Below are positions 13,007 to 25,249 of a DNA stretch of 64,000 nucleotides, piece after piece; the first letter of the stretch is position 1, and every line of letters starts with the position of its first letter. The stretch spans positions 70,424,463 through 70,488,462 of the forward strand of contig CM048554.1 of the NCBI GenBank assembly GCA_026413225.1. The letters run 5' to 3'. The notes below the pieces were generated by a model, which saw only the letters and a program-made list of their open reading frames with translations, did no database searches and was not told the origin of the DNA. A program made the translations under genes and the position numbers. Origin of the DNA: Otis tarda. Its lineage: Eukaryota; Chordata; Aves; Otidiformes; Otididae.

Positions 13007-13509
13007 TGTGCTGGGCTCAGTTAGGGTAGTTAATTTTCTTCATAGCAGCTGTATTGTCCTATGTTTTGTATTTGTGACCGAAATGGTGTTGATAACACAC
13101 ACATTTTTAGCTACTGCTAAACAGTGCTTGCACAGTGCCAATATCTTCTCTGTTTCTCATGCTGCCTTGCCAACAAGGAGGCTGGTGATGGGTAAGAGAT
13201 TGGGAGGAGACACAGCCCAGACAGCTGACCCCAAAGACGTGTTCTCTACCACGTAACATCGTGCTCAGCAACAAAACTGGGGGGGAGTTTGCCAAAGGCT
13301 GCTGTTGAGTGGGGACTGGCTGGGCATCAGTTAGCTGGTGGTGAGCGATTGCTTTTGGATCATGTGTTTTTCTTTGTTTTGTTTTGTCTTTTTTACTCAT
13401 TAAAATGTCTTTATCTCAACCTACATGTTTTCTCACTTTTACCCTTGTGATTCTCTCCCCCATCCCACTGCAGGAAGGCTTAGCTGCCTACAGGGGTCAA
13501 CACACAACA
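13007..13509 (+). mobile_element. Solo LTR of an endogenous retrovirus (ERVL-like)
   Basis: A 503-bp element starts TG and ends CA, as retroviral LTRs do, and is flanked by the perfect 5-bp direct repeat GCTGG (13002-13006 and 13510-13514). A 5-bp duplication fits ERVL-type integration. Internal landmarks resemble an LTR I remember from neoavian genomes: gtgttgataacac, cagacagctgacccca, gtctttatctcaacc and ttctctcccccatcccac. An ATTAAA polyadenylation signal lies at 13399-13404. The position where I would expect a TATA box reads caacaaaactgg, so that promoter element looks decayed. No internal retroviral genes or second LTR lie nearby, so this is a solo LTR left by LTR-LTR recombination. Orientation follows the polyA signal. 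Confidence 0.88.
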
Positions 13510-13514
13510 GCTGG
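13510..13514. repeat. Right target-site duplication of the solo LTR
   Basis: This exact copy of GCTGG directly follows the terminal CA of the LTR. Perfect identity suggests the insertion is not extremely old, although five bases carry little dating power. Confidence 0.85.
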
Positions 13515-16500
13515 ATAGTGAGTTCTTATTTTCAGTACAACTCTCTGCAAACATCTATGCCATTGTTACTCAGAGATTAGATTCAACCAAGGCTCAACCA
13601 AGGACAGGGATGTGCTGGTGGGAGCATGCCTGAAGTGTGTGTGTAAAGTATTCAAAGGGGTTTAAGTCATCCAAAGCACCTTCCACTGCATAAAATGAAC
13701 TGGAACCATCAGGATAAAAAAGGAAGTCCTGGCAGAGGAAAAGGCAACAGAAGAAAAGATGGGTATGTCAAAGCAAGGCAAACAAAAGTAATGCAGTGTT
13801 TCTCTGAGCATGGCCTGTACATTTCTGAATGACAATTTCAGAGTTAAAGGTAATGAGGGACTCTCTGGCAGTCCATTGCCTGAAGAAAGCAATTCTGATG
13901 CCTCTTTCATTGCATGACTGAGATAAAATAAATTTATAAATTTTCGATATACAGTACAACTGGCCACTCAGAAAAAAAAAACATGCATCAAAGTATTTCT
14001 TTGCAAAGATACTCTCTGTGACATGGAGCTGTGGTAGGTTGTCTTTCCCTTTCCTGCTCTACATGGTCATTTGCTAAGAAATGAACACGGGGAGGTGATT
14101 GCAGGCTCTTCATGTCTTAGATGTATCCAGACCCACCAATTAACTTTCTCAGCAGTTGGCTGCCAAAATTGATCTTGGAAAATGAAGCATTTCCTCATTT
14201 AAGCAATGCTTAGAGAGGACTCTCTGCTGCTGATCCCACCTGCCAGGGACTGACATCTATATATTGGAGGAAGAATAGAGTCCACAGAAATTTTGGAGCT
14301 TCTGTAAAAGTTGTTTCTCTGTTTTCTGACAAGCTGCTTTTCTTCCCATCCACATTCTCCGCACAATTGCTTCTCAGAACCGGGCCCCCAACAAGGTATT
14401 GTTTGGAAGGAATAAACATAGCAGGGCTGGATTGTTAAACATTTGACAAGTGTTTGTGATATTTCACAGCTGGCATATAAAATACCTTGTGGAAGGACCA
14501 GGCTTAAAGCTTGTTAGCAGCTCTCTGTGGAGCGAAAAAATAACCCTGTTTGTTCTGAATTTGGCTTCCTCTTTTGGATCACGAAGATAATCCCAGACAC
14601 TCGGGGAAGGTAACTTGTCATTTTTCTCCTCCTTCATCCACTTTTTTAACACTTGACCTCTTCCCACAATACACAACTCTCATTCTTCAGCATCTCTCCT
14701 TTCCACTCCTGCTCTCACTCTGCTCCAGGAAAGGGCTCAGCTCACACCAAGGCATGCTGAAGTACAAAACCAAGTGTAGTCAAGAGAAATGAAGTTCTCC
14801 AGCTGCTCTCAGTCATACTCCTCAGTGTTGGTGCTGCTCCAGTGCTGACTTTTAAGTATAGGTAAGGCCTTGTGTCTTTTTGATTTTTTTCTTTTTTTCT
14901 TCAATGTCACCACTGGCAGATGCATGCTGTGCTTGGTTCTCTGTTAGCTTTGGAGCCCTGCCACCGTATTCTCTCACATTGATCTTACCTAACAGTTCAT
15001 CACTTCAAAGTCTGAGTATTAGCAACTTGTAAAGGACAAATGCTGTCAGTGGTTTTGCCCTTCTCCTTCTACACCTCTTCCTGCATGGGGAGTAATCAAA
15101 TTCCAGGTAGAATGAGCAGCCCATGTCCTCCTGACCTTAGTGGTCATAGTGTCAGCTCGAAATACACATTGCAAGGTGGCAGATGTCCCAAGAGCTTTTG
15201 CTTTTTTACAAAACTACATTTACTGATCAGCCAGAAAACTCCCAGCTTTTGTGGACAAGGAACAATCTATCCCTAAGTCCTCTCCTGTGTTTATGATTTG
15301 GTAAGATAGCATAGTAGATGGTCAAAAAAGGAAGTTTCCAATGTGTCCATATTTCCACATAACTGGCACATGACAAATCCTCTGCCAGACTGTGCCTACT
15401 AGCCTGCTAACAAAATTAATCATTAATGTGGGTGACTTGAGAGTCAAATATTTATGGTGGATCTGAAACAAAAATGTCCAGGCTTGCTGCCATGCAGAAA
15501 AAAAAACTGTAAAGTCTTTTTTTTTTTTTTTTTTAATTTTCATGTGTGGAAGCTTAACAACATACAGTAATTTAACATTTGGGATTTGGCATTAGGTCAT
15601 GAGCACCATGAAGGTTTCTTCTTAGTTTCATTAGCAGCAGGAATGCTGCAGAGTGAGTAGTTTTCTTGTTCTCAGCATGTTTGCTATTTGTGCCCATAAA
15701 GTCTTCGAAATAACTGCAAGTAGATAAACCTAAGACACAATTTTTCTTCCTCCTACCCTTCTATTTTTCAGGCCAGGCAGGAATCCTGTGGTATTTTCAG
15801 TGGAAATACTGAGAGACAAGTGCTTACAGAGGGTTTTCCATTAGCTGCACAAGGACAGGAACATTGCTTTGGCTATTTATCAACAGATAAAATAAATTCT
15901 AATATCCATGCCAGTCAAAGCACTTGGCACTGGGCTTGATTAATCCAAGGATCTGCATCTGAGGAGGCTGGAACTGACACAAGATGGATTTGCTCATTAT
16001 CATTAGCACTTTTTTTGCTGTTCTTGACAACACAAAGAAGGCAGGGGTTACGTATATAAAGAGTCTAAATTGCTGTTCATTTAGGCTATATGAGCTTCCC
16101 TCTTTCATTCAGCAAAGCTGGATTTCTTTTGCTGCTTCTGTGTTTGCTGGCAGATTGTCAAGGTATCTGATACACCTTAGATAGCCACGTACGAAGGCAC
16201 AGGCCCTGTGAGAGGCTGCGTGGACTCTGTGCCCTTCCTCCTGTTGCAGGCAGGCTGGGAACCCCACAGCATCACATGCTTTCCCATTAGAAAAGAAAAT
16301 AAAATGGAAGACTCAGTCTCCTGCCCAGTATGTGTCCCACAGAGGAGATGATTGATGGCAATAAATAACATATCAAAGGACATGAAATAGTTAGTAACAG
16401 GGGAGTAGGACAACTGGAAATTGTTTTACCGTGAAGAAGAAATTTGTGAACTATTTACAGCTGTCTTTTTCTGCATGATGGTGTGGTAGGTTGGAAAGTA

Positions 16501-19500
16501 TGAAACAAAGAGAAGCTTGCCTCCTTGCCTCCTTTGGATGGTTGCTTAAGACGTATTTTCATTCTACCTGTTGCTTTAGCGCTGAGGAAGGCATTTGCAA
16601 ATGGCTTGCGCCATTTTAACAGGTGACTCACTTTCCACGAAGTTTACTTAGGGGAAAGTCCCCAGAAACACAGTCTTTGAATAGGATAATCCTAGAGGAA
16701 AGTCTCCTTCCTAAAGAGAATTTACAGCTTTTCAAATGGCTCCAATTTAAAAGAAATGAAAAGCGAGTATGGTCTATTGGCTACAGCATGAAATTAATGC
16801 CAAGGAAATCCTTTCAGTAAGGGCCTATGTATCTTTCACTTAGCTTGGGCTTAGCTTTCTGTCAATGCTGTCTATTTGCCAGCATCCTGTGAAGATTACA
16901 AGATATATGAGACTCAAAACTTGTAGGAAATTTTGGGGTCAGACTAAATGCACATCACCTTTGCCTGTCAATGCATGAAGTCTGAGTCTATGCATTTTAG
17001 TTTGCAGTAGGTTTTCTGGTGTCTAATAAGGTAATAGCTTCAAGTAAAACCGTTCCAGCTGTTGAAGTGCTCTGACTGTCTATTACGATTTGTGGATTTT
17101 CTGGCGTTCAAAATCAGCTGAGTTTTTACAGTATCTTTTGCCCCAGTGCAAGTGCTAATAGTTTTGATGTTTGGGCTTTTTTGTTTTGTTTTGATTTTCC
17201 TGCTGAGCTTCAAGGTTTCAGGACCCTTACGGAAATATTTTGACTTTGGAACCTCTATTACTCTCCTGATTCAGCCTAGAGAATTAAAAACGGTTGAAGG
17301 AGACGGCAAAACTGACAGACTAAAACACTTTGGTGCACACAGAGGCATGTGATTTATATATGCAGACTCATACAATCATATGAGGCTCATTTCCTTAAGA
17401 AACAAGATTGAAAAGTGCTCTGTCTATACTTGGTATTATTTTATAGCTAGCAATAGACTTCCAGCTTCCTGTAGTAATGGCAAAATTAATACTAGTTTAA
17501 TTAATTTATTAATTTTGATGAAGATTCCCTCCATCTCTTCCCCTTCCTCAAATCTTTCTTATTATTTCTTTACATCCAAAACCCCCCTCCCAATAATCTG
17601 TTCACCATCCACTTATGGAGCTGGCACTGCTTAGAAAAAAACATGGTTTTTTTTCCCCTCTTTGATTTTTCCAAACTTTTTCACATCAGCAAAAATCCAT
17701 TGGTTAAGAAGAAATTATCCTAGACATAGGCCATGCCAAAAAAAAAAAGAGTAAAATGTACCTTCTCATCAAGAAAGCATCCAGAATGTATTAATTCCAC
17801 CATGGTCATATGACCTTTGGATAAAGCAGACTTTTCAGAGACTGGAGGACTAGCAAATATAAATCCACTTTGCTTTGGTGAATGAACTCGTCTGCATGAC
17901 AGCACTTCTGGTCCTCCTGGGTCAATCCCCAAAGATGTTAGACTGCAATGTTCCATCCTCTATTTTGTGAGATCATTGTGTGAAATTAACTATGTGATAT
18001 TAAATAAGGAAATTAATATCTTAATCCTTCCAATCATAGATAGGTGAAGGTGGTATGCACAGGTGTATAATTCCTCCACGTTTTTTTTTTTTTAATTACC
18101 GTTTTGGACGCTAACATGTAGTGCTGTGAAACAGCAGCATTGGGCTTGCAGGCCTGGGAACTGCCTCTCTCACAGCTCTCTCCACCCCAGAGAGGCAGGG
18201 GCTTTGGTCTGTGGCTGCTGGTATGGTTGGAAAGCAGCAGCGGTGGGATCCCACCACACTGCGTGGGGCAAGGGTCCAGTGCAGCAACCAGGGAAGCTGC
18301 CTGCAATGTGGAGATTGGATATTAGTGTTTAGGTGATAAGAAACGTTTTCCCTGCCTGTGTCAGCACAAGCATCTGTTGTCAGCTAAGTTTAGAAAGATA
18401 GCTCTAGTTTTCTTCTCCCACTGTGCTCTGTGAGTACAGGTAGCTGCAATGTGATTCATGCATGTAACAGGAAAAATTGTGCCTGTTACTGGAAGTTCAG
18501 TTATTTTTGGGTTGCAGTGTAGCGACTGTTTAACGGGGAAAAGACACAAAGTAGTTTGTAGTGAATGGAGCTACAGCGACTTTATATGAGCTGAAATTCT
18601 GCTTCTTAAAAGAACAAAGCACTGCAAAACTGTAGCTCCAGCTGCTGGAAGGGGAAGAGGCAGAGAAGCATCATTTGTTCTTCTTCCACCAAAGTCCCTG
18701 ATGCAGGCTTACGGCATTTTTTGGGAGTGAGCAAAATAACTCAGCAGTTCTCAACGTATTAGTCGGTGGTTTAAAAGTTCAGCTGAAGAGCTTGCCATTT
18801 GTTTGTTAATCCTTAAATTTAACAGATTTTCATGCTGAAATCCTGAGCAGCGCACCCGAAACAGAGAACAACATGGCTTTTACCAAGACTCTAAATTTGG
18901 AGACAAAAATTTGTTTTAAATGATATTTTGTATTAGCAAGGGAAAAAAGTGTTTCTGGTCTGAAATTTTATATGGCAACTTCCACCTCAAGGTAATGAAA
19001 ACAAGCTGAGCTATAAACTCTTCAATACTGAGGTTTATGGAAAGGCTGACAAATCCTTTACTGAAGTGATGCGGCTGGGACCACTTTAAAAGGTTCCCAT
19101 GAAGCGTTATTGATCACAGTCACACACTCCCAGGCACTAACACCAGGAGGCTGCAGGCAGAAGGCCCGCTGTTTTCAATTACCATGCCGTCCCGGCGGTG
19201 TGTCTGGCCAACGGTGCTGTGTTAGCGGCTGGTCATCTGCTGGGTGGGGGCCCCGTGAGCAACCCGAGGTTGGTGTGCTTCCCGCCTGGCCCTCCAGCTG
19301 CATCGTGTCCCATGCGCCCCTGGCTGGGCCAGCAGCCCTCTGCTGCATCATTTCTAGCAAAGGCTCTTTATACTATTCCCATGGGGAAGGAGGCTGGTTT
19401 GGGAGAATGAGAGGATGAGGAAAAAGAAAAACACCCAAGTTTTGGTTTTCTTCTTCTTTTCACTGGAATTAAACATTGCACATAGATCATGTAAAAGGAA

Positions 19501-19674
19501 TTGGCTTTTAGTGAGAGGATATGGCTTCACTTCTCAGCCTCTTCCCTTTGGGTTTCAAAGTGAAGCCATCTGACATTGGAAGCCCCAGCAAGAGCTGGTG
19601 ATTGGACCCCAGGAAATTCACAGTGGTGTTTTTGTGCTTCTAAATGAGCAATGTTGCTGCTTGTAAAGACCTGA
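13515..19674. other. Unique non-coding DNA
   Basis: No supported gene or recognised interspersed repeat. A GC-richer island at about 18120-18310 and a CpG-richer one at about 19140-19345 are the only compositional departures. Overlapping short frames on both strands there reflect the base composition. Confidence 0.5.
15517..15534. repeat. Poly-T tract, 18 T
   Basis: A homopolymer T run. It produces the poly-lysine stretches in short minus-strand reading frames, which are therefore artefacts. Confidence 0.95.
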
Positions 19675-19744
19675 GGTAAAATCCTGGCCCCACTGAAGTC
19701 CTTGGCAAACCTCCTACTGCCTTCAGTGGGGCCAAGATTTTACC
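19675..19744. repeat. Near-perfect palindromic hairpin, old repeat relic
   Basis: Two 24-nt arms (19675-19698 and 19721-19744) are reverse complements with one mismatch, around a 22-nt loop. Each arm contains the block ggccccactgaag or its complement cttcagtggggcc. I recognise this wording as typical of palindromic repeats scattered through amniote genomes, especially turtles and crocodilians, but I cannot name the family with certainty. On either strand an RNA copy would fold into a long hairpin. Confidence 0.7.
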
Positions 19745-20806
19745 CCGAGTCCTGCAAGCCATTAGTCTTTTGAGTTTTTAATGGGTCCACTCCTGCACAG
19801 AGAGACTGCTCTTGTAAGAAAGGGTTAGTTAGATTGGCTCGGATACTACACAATTTAAAACTTAAAGGAAAGCAATTTTGTAGTGAAATTAAGAGACTAT
19901 AAAAGGAATTTGGCTTTAGACAACTTGCTTCTGTTTGGATTTGGATTAGGCTGCAATCTCCTTGTCTGTTTTTAGAGTACATGTCCCTGCCAGCATCAAT
20001 AATCTATTTTCCTTAGTGCAAGTGAAAGGCTCTGATGGCTCAGAGGTGTAGTCTGGTATCCAGTGCTGCTCTGGATTTCTTCTTTGGTTTAGGAATCAGG
20101 CTACAAATAGTCAGAGACTGCAAGCTGCTTCTTAACATTTACGTCCTGCCAACAGCAGATTCATTGGCGTGTGGGCTGACACACTCCTTCTTTCCTGTCG
20201 CTCTGCTTCCAGTCGTGCCTATATTTTTCCTGACCCTTTGAGCTAATCCAACTCCCCAAACCCTTTCTCTGCCCATGCAGTCCTTCCCAGTCCAATCTCA
20301 GCATTCATTTGCACTTGGCCTGATTGTGTTTTTGTTGGCAAAATTCCTTTTATCCTGTCCAGCAGTGTATTAATCCTCAAGCGCTTTCTTGAACTTTTCA
20401 GGTTCCTTCAAATACCTCTCCTTCCCCCACCTGCTCCAAAGTAAATAAATCAGGACTTCAGATAATGCACATCAAATATATCATTTCACCTCAGGTCACA
20501 GTGTCACGTGCAAGTTAAGCTCAGCAAGGCTAGGGGTTGAAGGTGGAGACTGGAGAGAAAGCTGGGGAGGAGGAATGTGTGGGGGTAGCCATCACTCCAG
20601 AGGAGCCCATCAAGAATTCAGTGGTAACATCAGGAGAGACTGTGCACGGGGGAGCTCGGCTCCTACTGGCATCAACTGCTGCCTTGGGGGAGCGTGTGCG
20701 GCAGCCTGCCAAGGCATGGCTCTGCTCGTGCTACACTCTGAATCTTGACTTTGTTCCTCTGAATGTGTCTCCTCCTCCATCCTGTCTGAAATGTCTTTTT
20801 TTTACC

Positions 20807-20822
20807 TTTTTTTTTTTTTTTT
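20807..20822. repeat. Poly-T tract, 16 T
   Basis: A homopolymer T run within a longer pyrimidine-rich segment (about 20767-20831). Confidence 0.95.
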
Positions 20823-23448
20823 CTTCCTTTCTGGGCATGGGAGGGGCTGCGTTATAGCAGCTCTGCTTGTCCTTGGCTCTTGTGCTGAGTTGTAAAGCTG
20901 GAAAGTCTTCCTGGACTTCCTTGAGCCTATGTACGTGCGAAGTTTGAGGCAAGTCCAGCAGGCACTCATCTCCAGTACTCTGACATGGCAATAAGGACAC
21001 GGTGCTGCTTGGAGGCTGCCTTCCAGAAGACACCTAAAATTAGAGCCCCAACAGCCTGTGATAATCAAAGACCTTGCCAGTGTTACACAAAGTAGATCCT
21101 CACAAAGTGTTGCCAGCCATATTCTGCTTTATTTGATCACTGACTTGTAAGTGGAAGGAGGGTCTCTTAAGTGGTCCCTTACAAAATCTTTGCTCAGAGT
21201 AGGGTGAAAGGAATGTTTTGTTGGTAAAATTAACAGATTATAAAGAGGCAGTTCCTACTGTAATGGGAAAGGACCATCAGCTACTTCATCTATGTTAAAA
21301 ATACTTAAATTAGGGACTTTTTTTGCAATGTCCCAGAAGTTGCATCTTGGCCTTGTCTGAAACAGCCATCTGTCTCCTTTAGCTTTTTCAGTGTTAACTA
21401 AAGCCACTAGTGCTTGTGCCCAAGTATGATGGAAAGTCCCCCTGTGCAGGAAGAATGGGCTGGGAGAGAGAAAGCTGCAAAGAGTGCTTCTGACGGGGCA
21501 TGTCGGAAATGCGGGAGAGGAAAGGAAAGCTGAGGACCTTCGTCTATGGAATCCTTCGTGTGTTTAAAAATTTAGATTTAGCTACCACACTGCAGTTTTT
21601 GTTACAGGAGAGTAACCCATCCTGCTATAACATCCTAATGGAGATATGCCTTTGTAAGAGTGCTGTCATGGAGATTGACTGAGTCAAATGTAAGCGGGAA
21701 CTATAGCAGTGATTTTACAGATCTGACTTGGTACACATGACAAGTGCTTTATCTCTGCTAGGATTTTGTAACATAATACTTACTGCATGCTAATTTATAA
21801 CCTCCCACCTTCTGGCAGTGAAGGAACATATGGAAAAAAAATAAAAATCCAAACAGAGTAATTGCCCTAACATGTATTACAAAAACTGAAGTGGAAACAA
21901 CCCACTGAACCCACAAGATAAGCGTAGCCATTTAGGCGCAGAGAAAGTTTACCTTTAGTGAATACCTCTGTGCCATTCATGCAAGGAAAAACATTTGAGC
22001 CTAGCTCCAGCAGCGATCATTGGTACCAGAGAATTCCTGGGCATTTTTAAGGAAGCTTAAAAAGCATCCAAAGATTTCTGGAGAACAAAATACATAAAAC
22101 ATACCACCACGGCTGGTCACAGCTTCTTCAAGATTGATTTCAACTGCATTAGTGCTCTGTTTTCCACACAGTAACTGTCTTCTCAAAGAACCCAAAGCAT
22201 TTGACATCCAATAAGGTCTCCCAGCACAGCCATTTGCACCTTGGCAAACCAAGATAAAGTACCTAATAATTTGTAGTTTGCACTGACAGGGAGTGGTGTA
22301 TGGAGACTGAGGAGAATTAGAGGGAGTTAACTTCTACTCCAGCATTTAAGAGGGGAAGGAAAGAATACTGTATGCATTTTGACCTACTATATTATGTGTG
22401 AAACTTTCTGTGTTCATTTAAAAAGAAATGATGATTAATTCTTTTTGGAATGTGTTCACTATCTGCCTTATCTTAATACCTTTCCTTGTGGTGACAATGT
22501 TTTTCCTAATGATTTCAAAGGCAAGGGAACAGCATCAGGACCTCAGCGAATGTTGCTGCCACTGGTAGACAATGGACTAGGAAGAAAGGCAATCCTTACG
22601 AACCTCCTCATTCTCCCAATTTGGTCAAGAACTTTCCATCACTGCTGTGTTTGTCAGTTGCCCCTGACAAAGAGGGAGAATGACGCATGAAGTGGTGCAT
22701 GTCCTGGCTTACTCTCCAGCTGACTGCTCTGTTTCTCTCGCATTTCCTACTTGTACTGCCTGCTGTACTCTAGTTATATAGATTATATGACAAGTCAAAT
22801 TTGGGTTGAATGGAGTGCTGCCATCTCTTGGTTATTTTAGGCAGATACACTCACAGATTGTTTCATTTTCCTGCCACTCAAGAATGATATGAAGTAACAT
22901 AGGAAAACAGCTATTCTGGATTAAAACTTTTAGGCACTTAGGAAGCATAATTGTGGTTTTTATATATTTAAGCATGGAGAATAGAGTACATTTGCTGGTG
23001 CATTGGATCTCTGCATAACTTCTATTAAGGGTTTTTAGCAAAACTATAAACCATGAACAGTTGGAACAGTTTGTATGCGATGTGAACACCACAAAGAAGG
23101 GAAAGTGATGGGTTTTTATAGATAATTGTAGGCAATAAAGATGTTAAAATGCATGCATTAAGGAGCACCGGATTAGTAAGAAATGCCTATCTTATACCAT
23201 CTACTTTCATAGTCATGGAGGTCTAATTATTCATACTCAAGATTTGAAAATTTATTTGAAAATGCTTTTGTGATTACAGATGTAACTTTCCTTCCTTCTT
23301 ATTTCTAACTAACTGTGACTGGAGTCGAAAAACTTACTGTAAGTACTGTCATGATAGGAATCCAAGGCCACCTTTTTCCTGGGCCTTTCCAGAGGTGGAG
23401 ACCAGAAGTGCATGACCTCCTTTTCTCCGGTAGCAGCAGGAGCTAGAT

Positions 23449-23470
23449 GTTTGTTTGTTTGTTTGTTTTT
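23449..23470. repeat. (GTTT)n microsatellite
   Basis: About five GTTT units run into a T-rich stretch. Confidence 0.9.
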
Positions 23471-25249
23471 CATTTTTTAATTGAAATATGGGAGAAAGGA
23501 AAGTCCAACTGAATTCAGAATAAAAGATAAACATTAGAACCTTTCACTGCCACAACCTTTCCAACACAATTCCCCACCACGTTGCAAAGAAAACAACACA
23601 TGGCAAGGATTTTTAAGCAATTAATAATGCATCAAACTAATATGTAAGTAGGGACATGCCTTTTATGAATAAACACTAATATTAGAAGAACAGGAGATTA
23701 AGTTTATGATTACTGCTGCTATACTCTGGATCAGAGTGACAGCTCCTCAGGGCCATCTTATAGCTTCCTCAGGAGAGAGCTGTCAGAGGCTGCTTGCCTC
23801 CCTGCTTCTGGCACTTCAGAGGACCAGAAGGCCAATAGTCTAGTTTTTGGTGAGTACTAGGGATGTAATTTAAAAGCCATTGGCCTTCTCAGTGGTCCTC
23901 TGCCACCACCATTGCATCTGTATCAGTCATCCCTCTTAATATGAGGGCACAAATCCAGATTATTGTCTCAGTGCTGCAATGTGTAGGAGGGAAAAGTGTT
24001 GACTTTTGTTCAGGCATGGAGCATCCAGTATCTGAGACTCGGAAAAACCTTCTGGCAGGGACCTAAGTAAGTTCTTGAATGAGCCAACGTCATTGTCTGC
24101 TGTTGCTCCTCCTCATAGCTCTGCTGCAGCCTGTCCTGGCTCCCTAGCTGTCCTGTGCAAGGTCAGTAATGTCAAGGACTTGAACTACTTTTGTTTCCTT
24201 GTTTGTGCCTTCTGATACTTTTAATATTAGGGTACCCGTAATATTCAGCAGCAGTTCAGAAGAGTGACTTTAATATACCTCTCTAAACAACCAATCCTAT
24301 CTGCTGTCAAAAAGTACTCTTGAACGAATCTGAGTGAAATGAGGGAAATCTCACTTTGTTTTATCTAAACTAGGAAATCATCATTGGAGCAGCAAAATAG
24401 CTTAGTACTAGCTAACTCTATGATGAGACATGTTCCAGTCTTCATCCTTATTGTTTCCACCTCTGTCCTGCAAGGGCAGATAGAGGGGAAGGTGCCACTT
24501 GTTCTCTACCCTTCCCGATCTCCTGGGAGCACTGGGGCACCTGTTTGCCTTTGGAGTGAAAAGATGCAAAAGTCTCTTTCTAAGTGAAAATATTTCTGGT
24601 TCCCTGAGGAGCTTAAGAGATACCAAGTTTCTCATTTAATAGTGGAAGCAAGAGCATAAATCTGCCTTTTCAGAAGTTGCTCAGCAGAGTTGTCACAGCT
24701 ATGACATTGCTATAGTTCCCTGAGGCATCTTCCCCCCTTATCAGCTGGTGTCATCTCCACAGCTGGTGCGTGGAGCTTGTGTGCTTCATGGCAACTTTCC
24801 AAACTTTTCTACTTAAGACTCCACCTCCAAGTCAACCTAAGGAATACAGTAAATTAAGGTCAGCTCCCAAAAGCATGTATGATTCACCTTGACTCCCACA
24901 TGGTCTCCTTGTTTTAACCCCCTTGATTCCTCCCTTTCTCCTCAGGCTGACATTTGTGGGTTTTGCAGGTTTGTTCTTCTGTTTACTTTTTCCTTTTGCC
25001 TTTGAAAGTGATCACTTCTGTCTCTAGCCAAGTTTTCTAGCTGTGTGTGCAATACAGCCAATGACTGAGTCGCCTGATAACTATCTCCTGCTAAAGGAAG
25101 ATAATCTAAAAGGATTATGATTGCACTATGTTTACTGTGTTTGGACAAATTGTGGTACAGTTTCTGTAAAAGTAAGCTTTTCTTGTATAGGTTTCATTAT
25201 AATAATCACAGAAAGGATAAAAACTAATTACTGAGCTAAGTTCTAGGGT

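Larger units (their letters stand above)
19745..25249. other. Unique non-coding DNA
   Basis: No supported gene. The stretch holds a modest GC-richer segment near 20550-20740, pyrimidine-rich DNA near 20.8 kb and a (GTTT)n tract at 23.45 kb. Nothing else stands out. Confidence 0.5.

Noticed and set aside
19675..19744. microRNA precursor interpretation of the hairpin
   Set aside because: The arm sequence matches a dispersed palindromic repeat style. Without small-RNA evidence, a repeat relic is the more economical reading.
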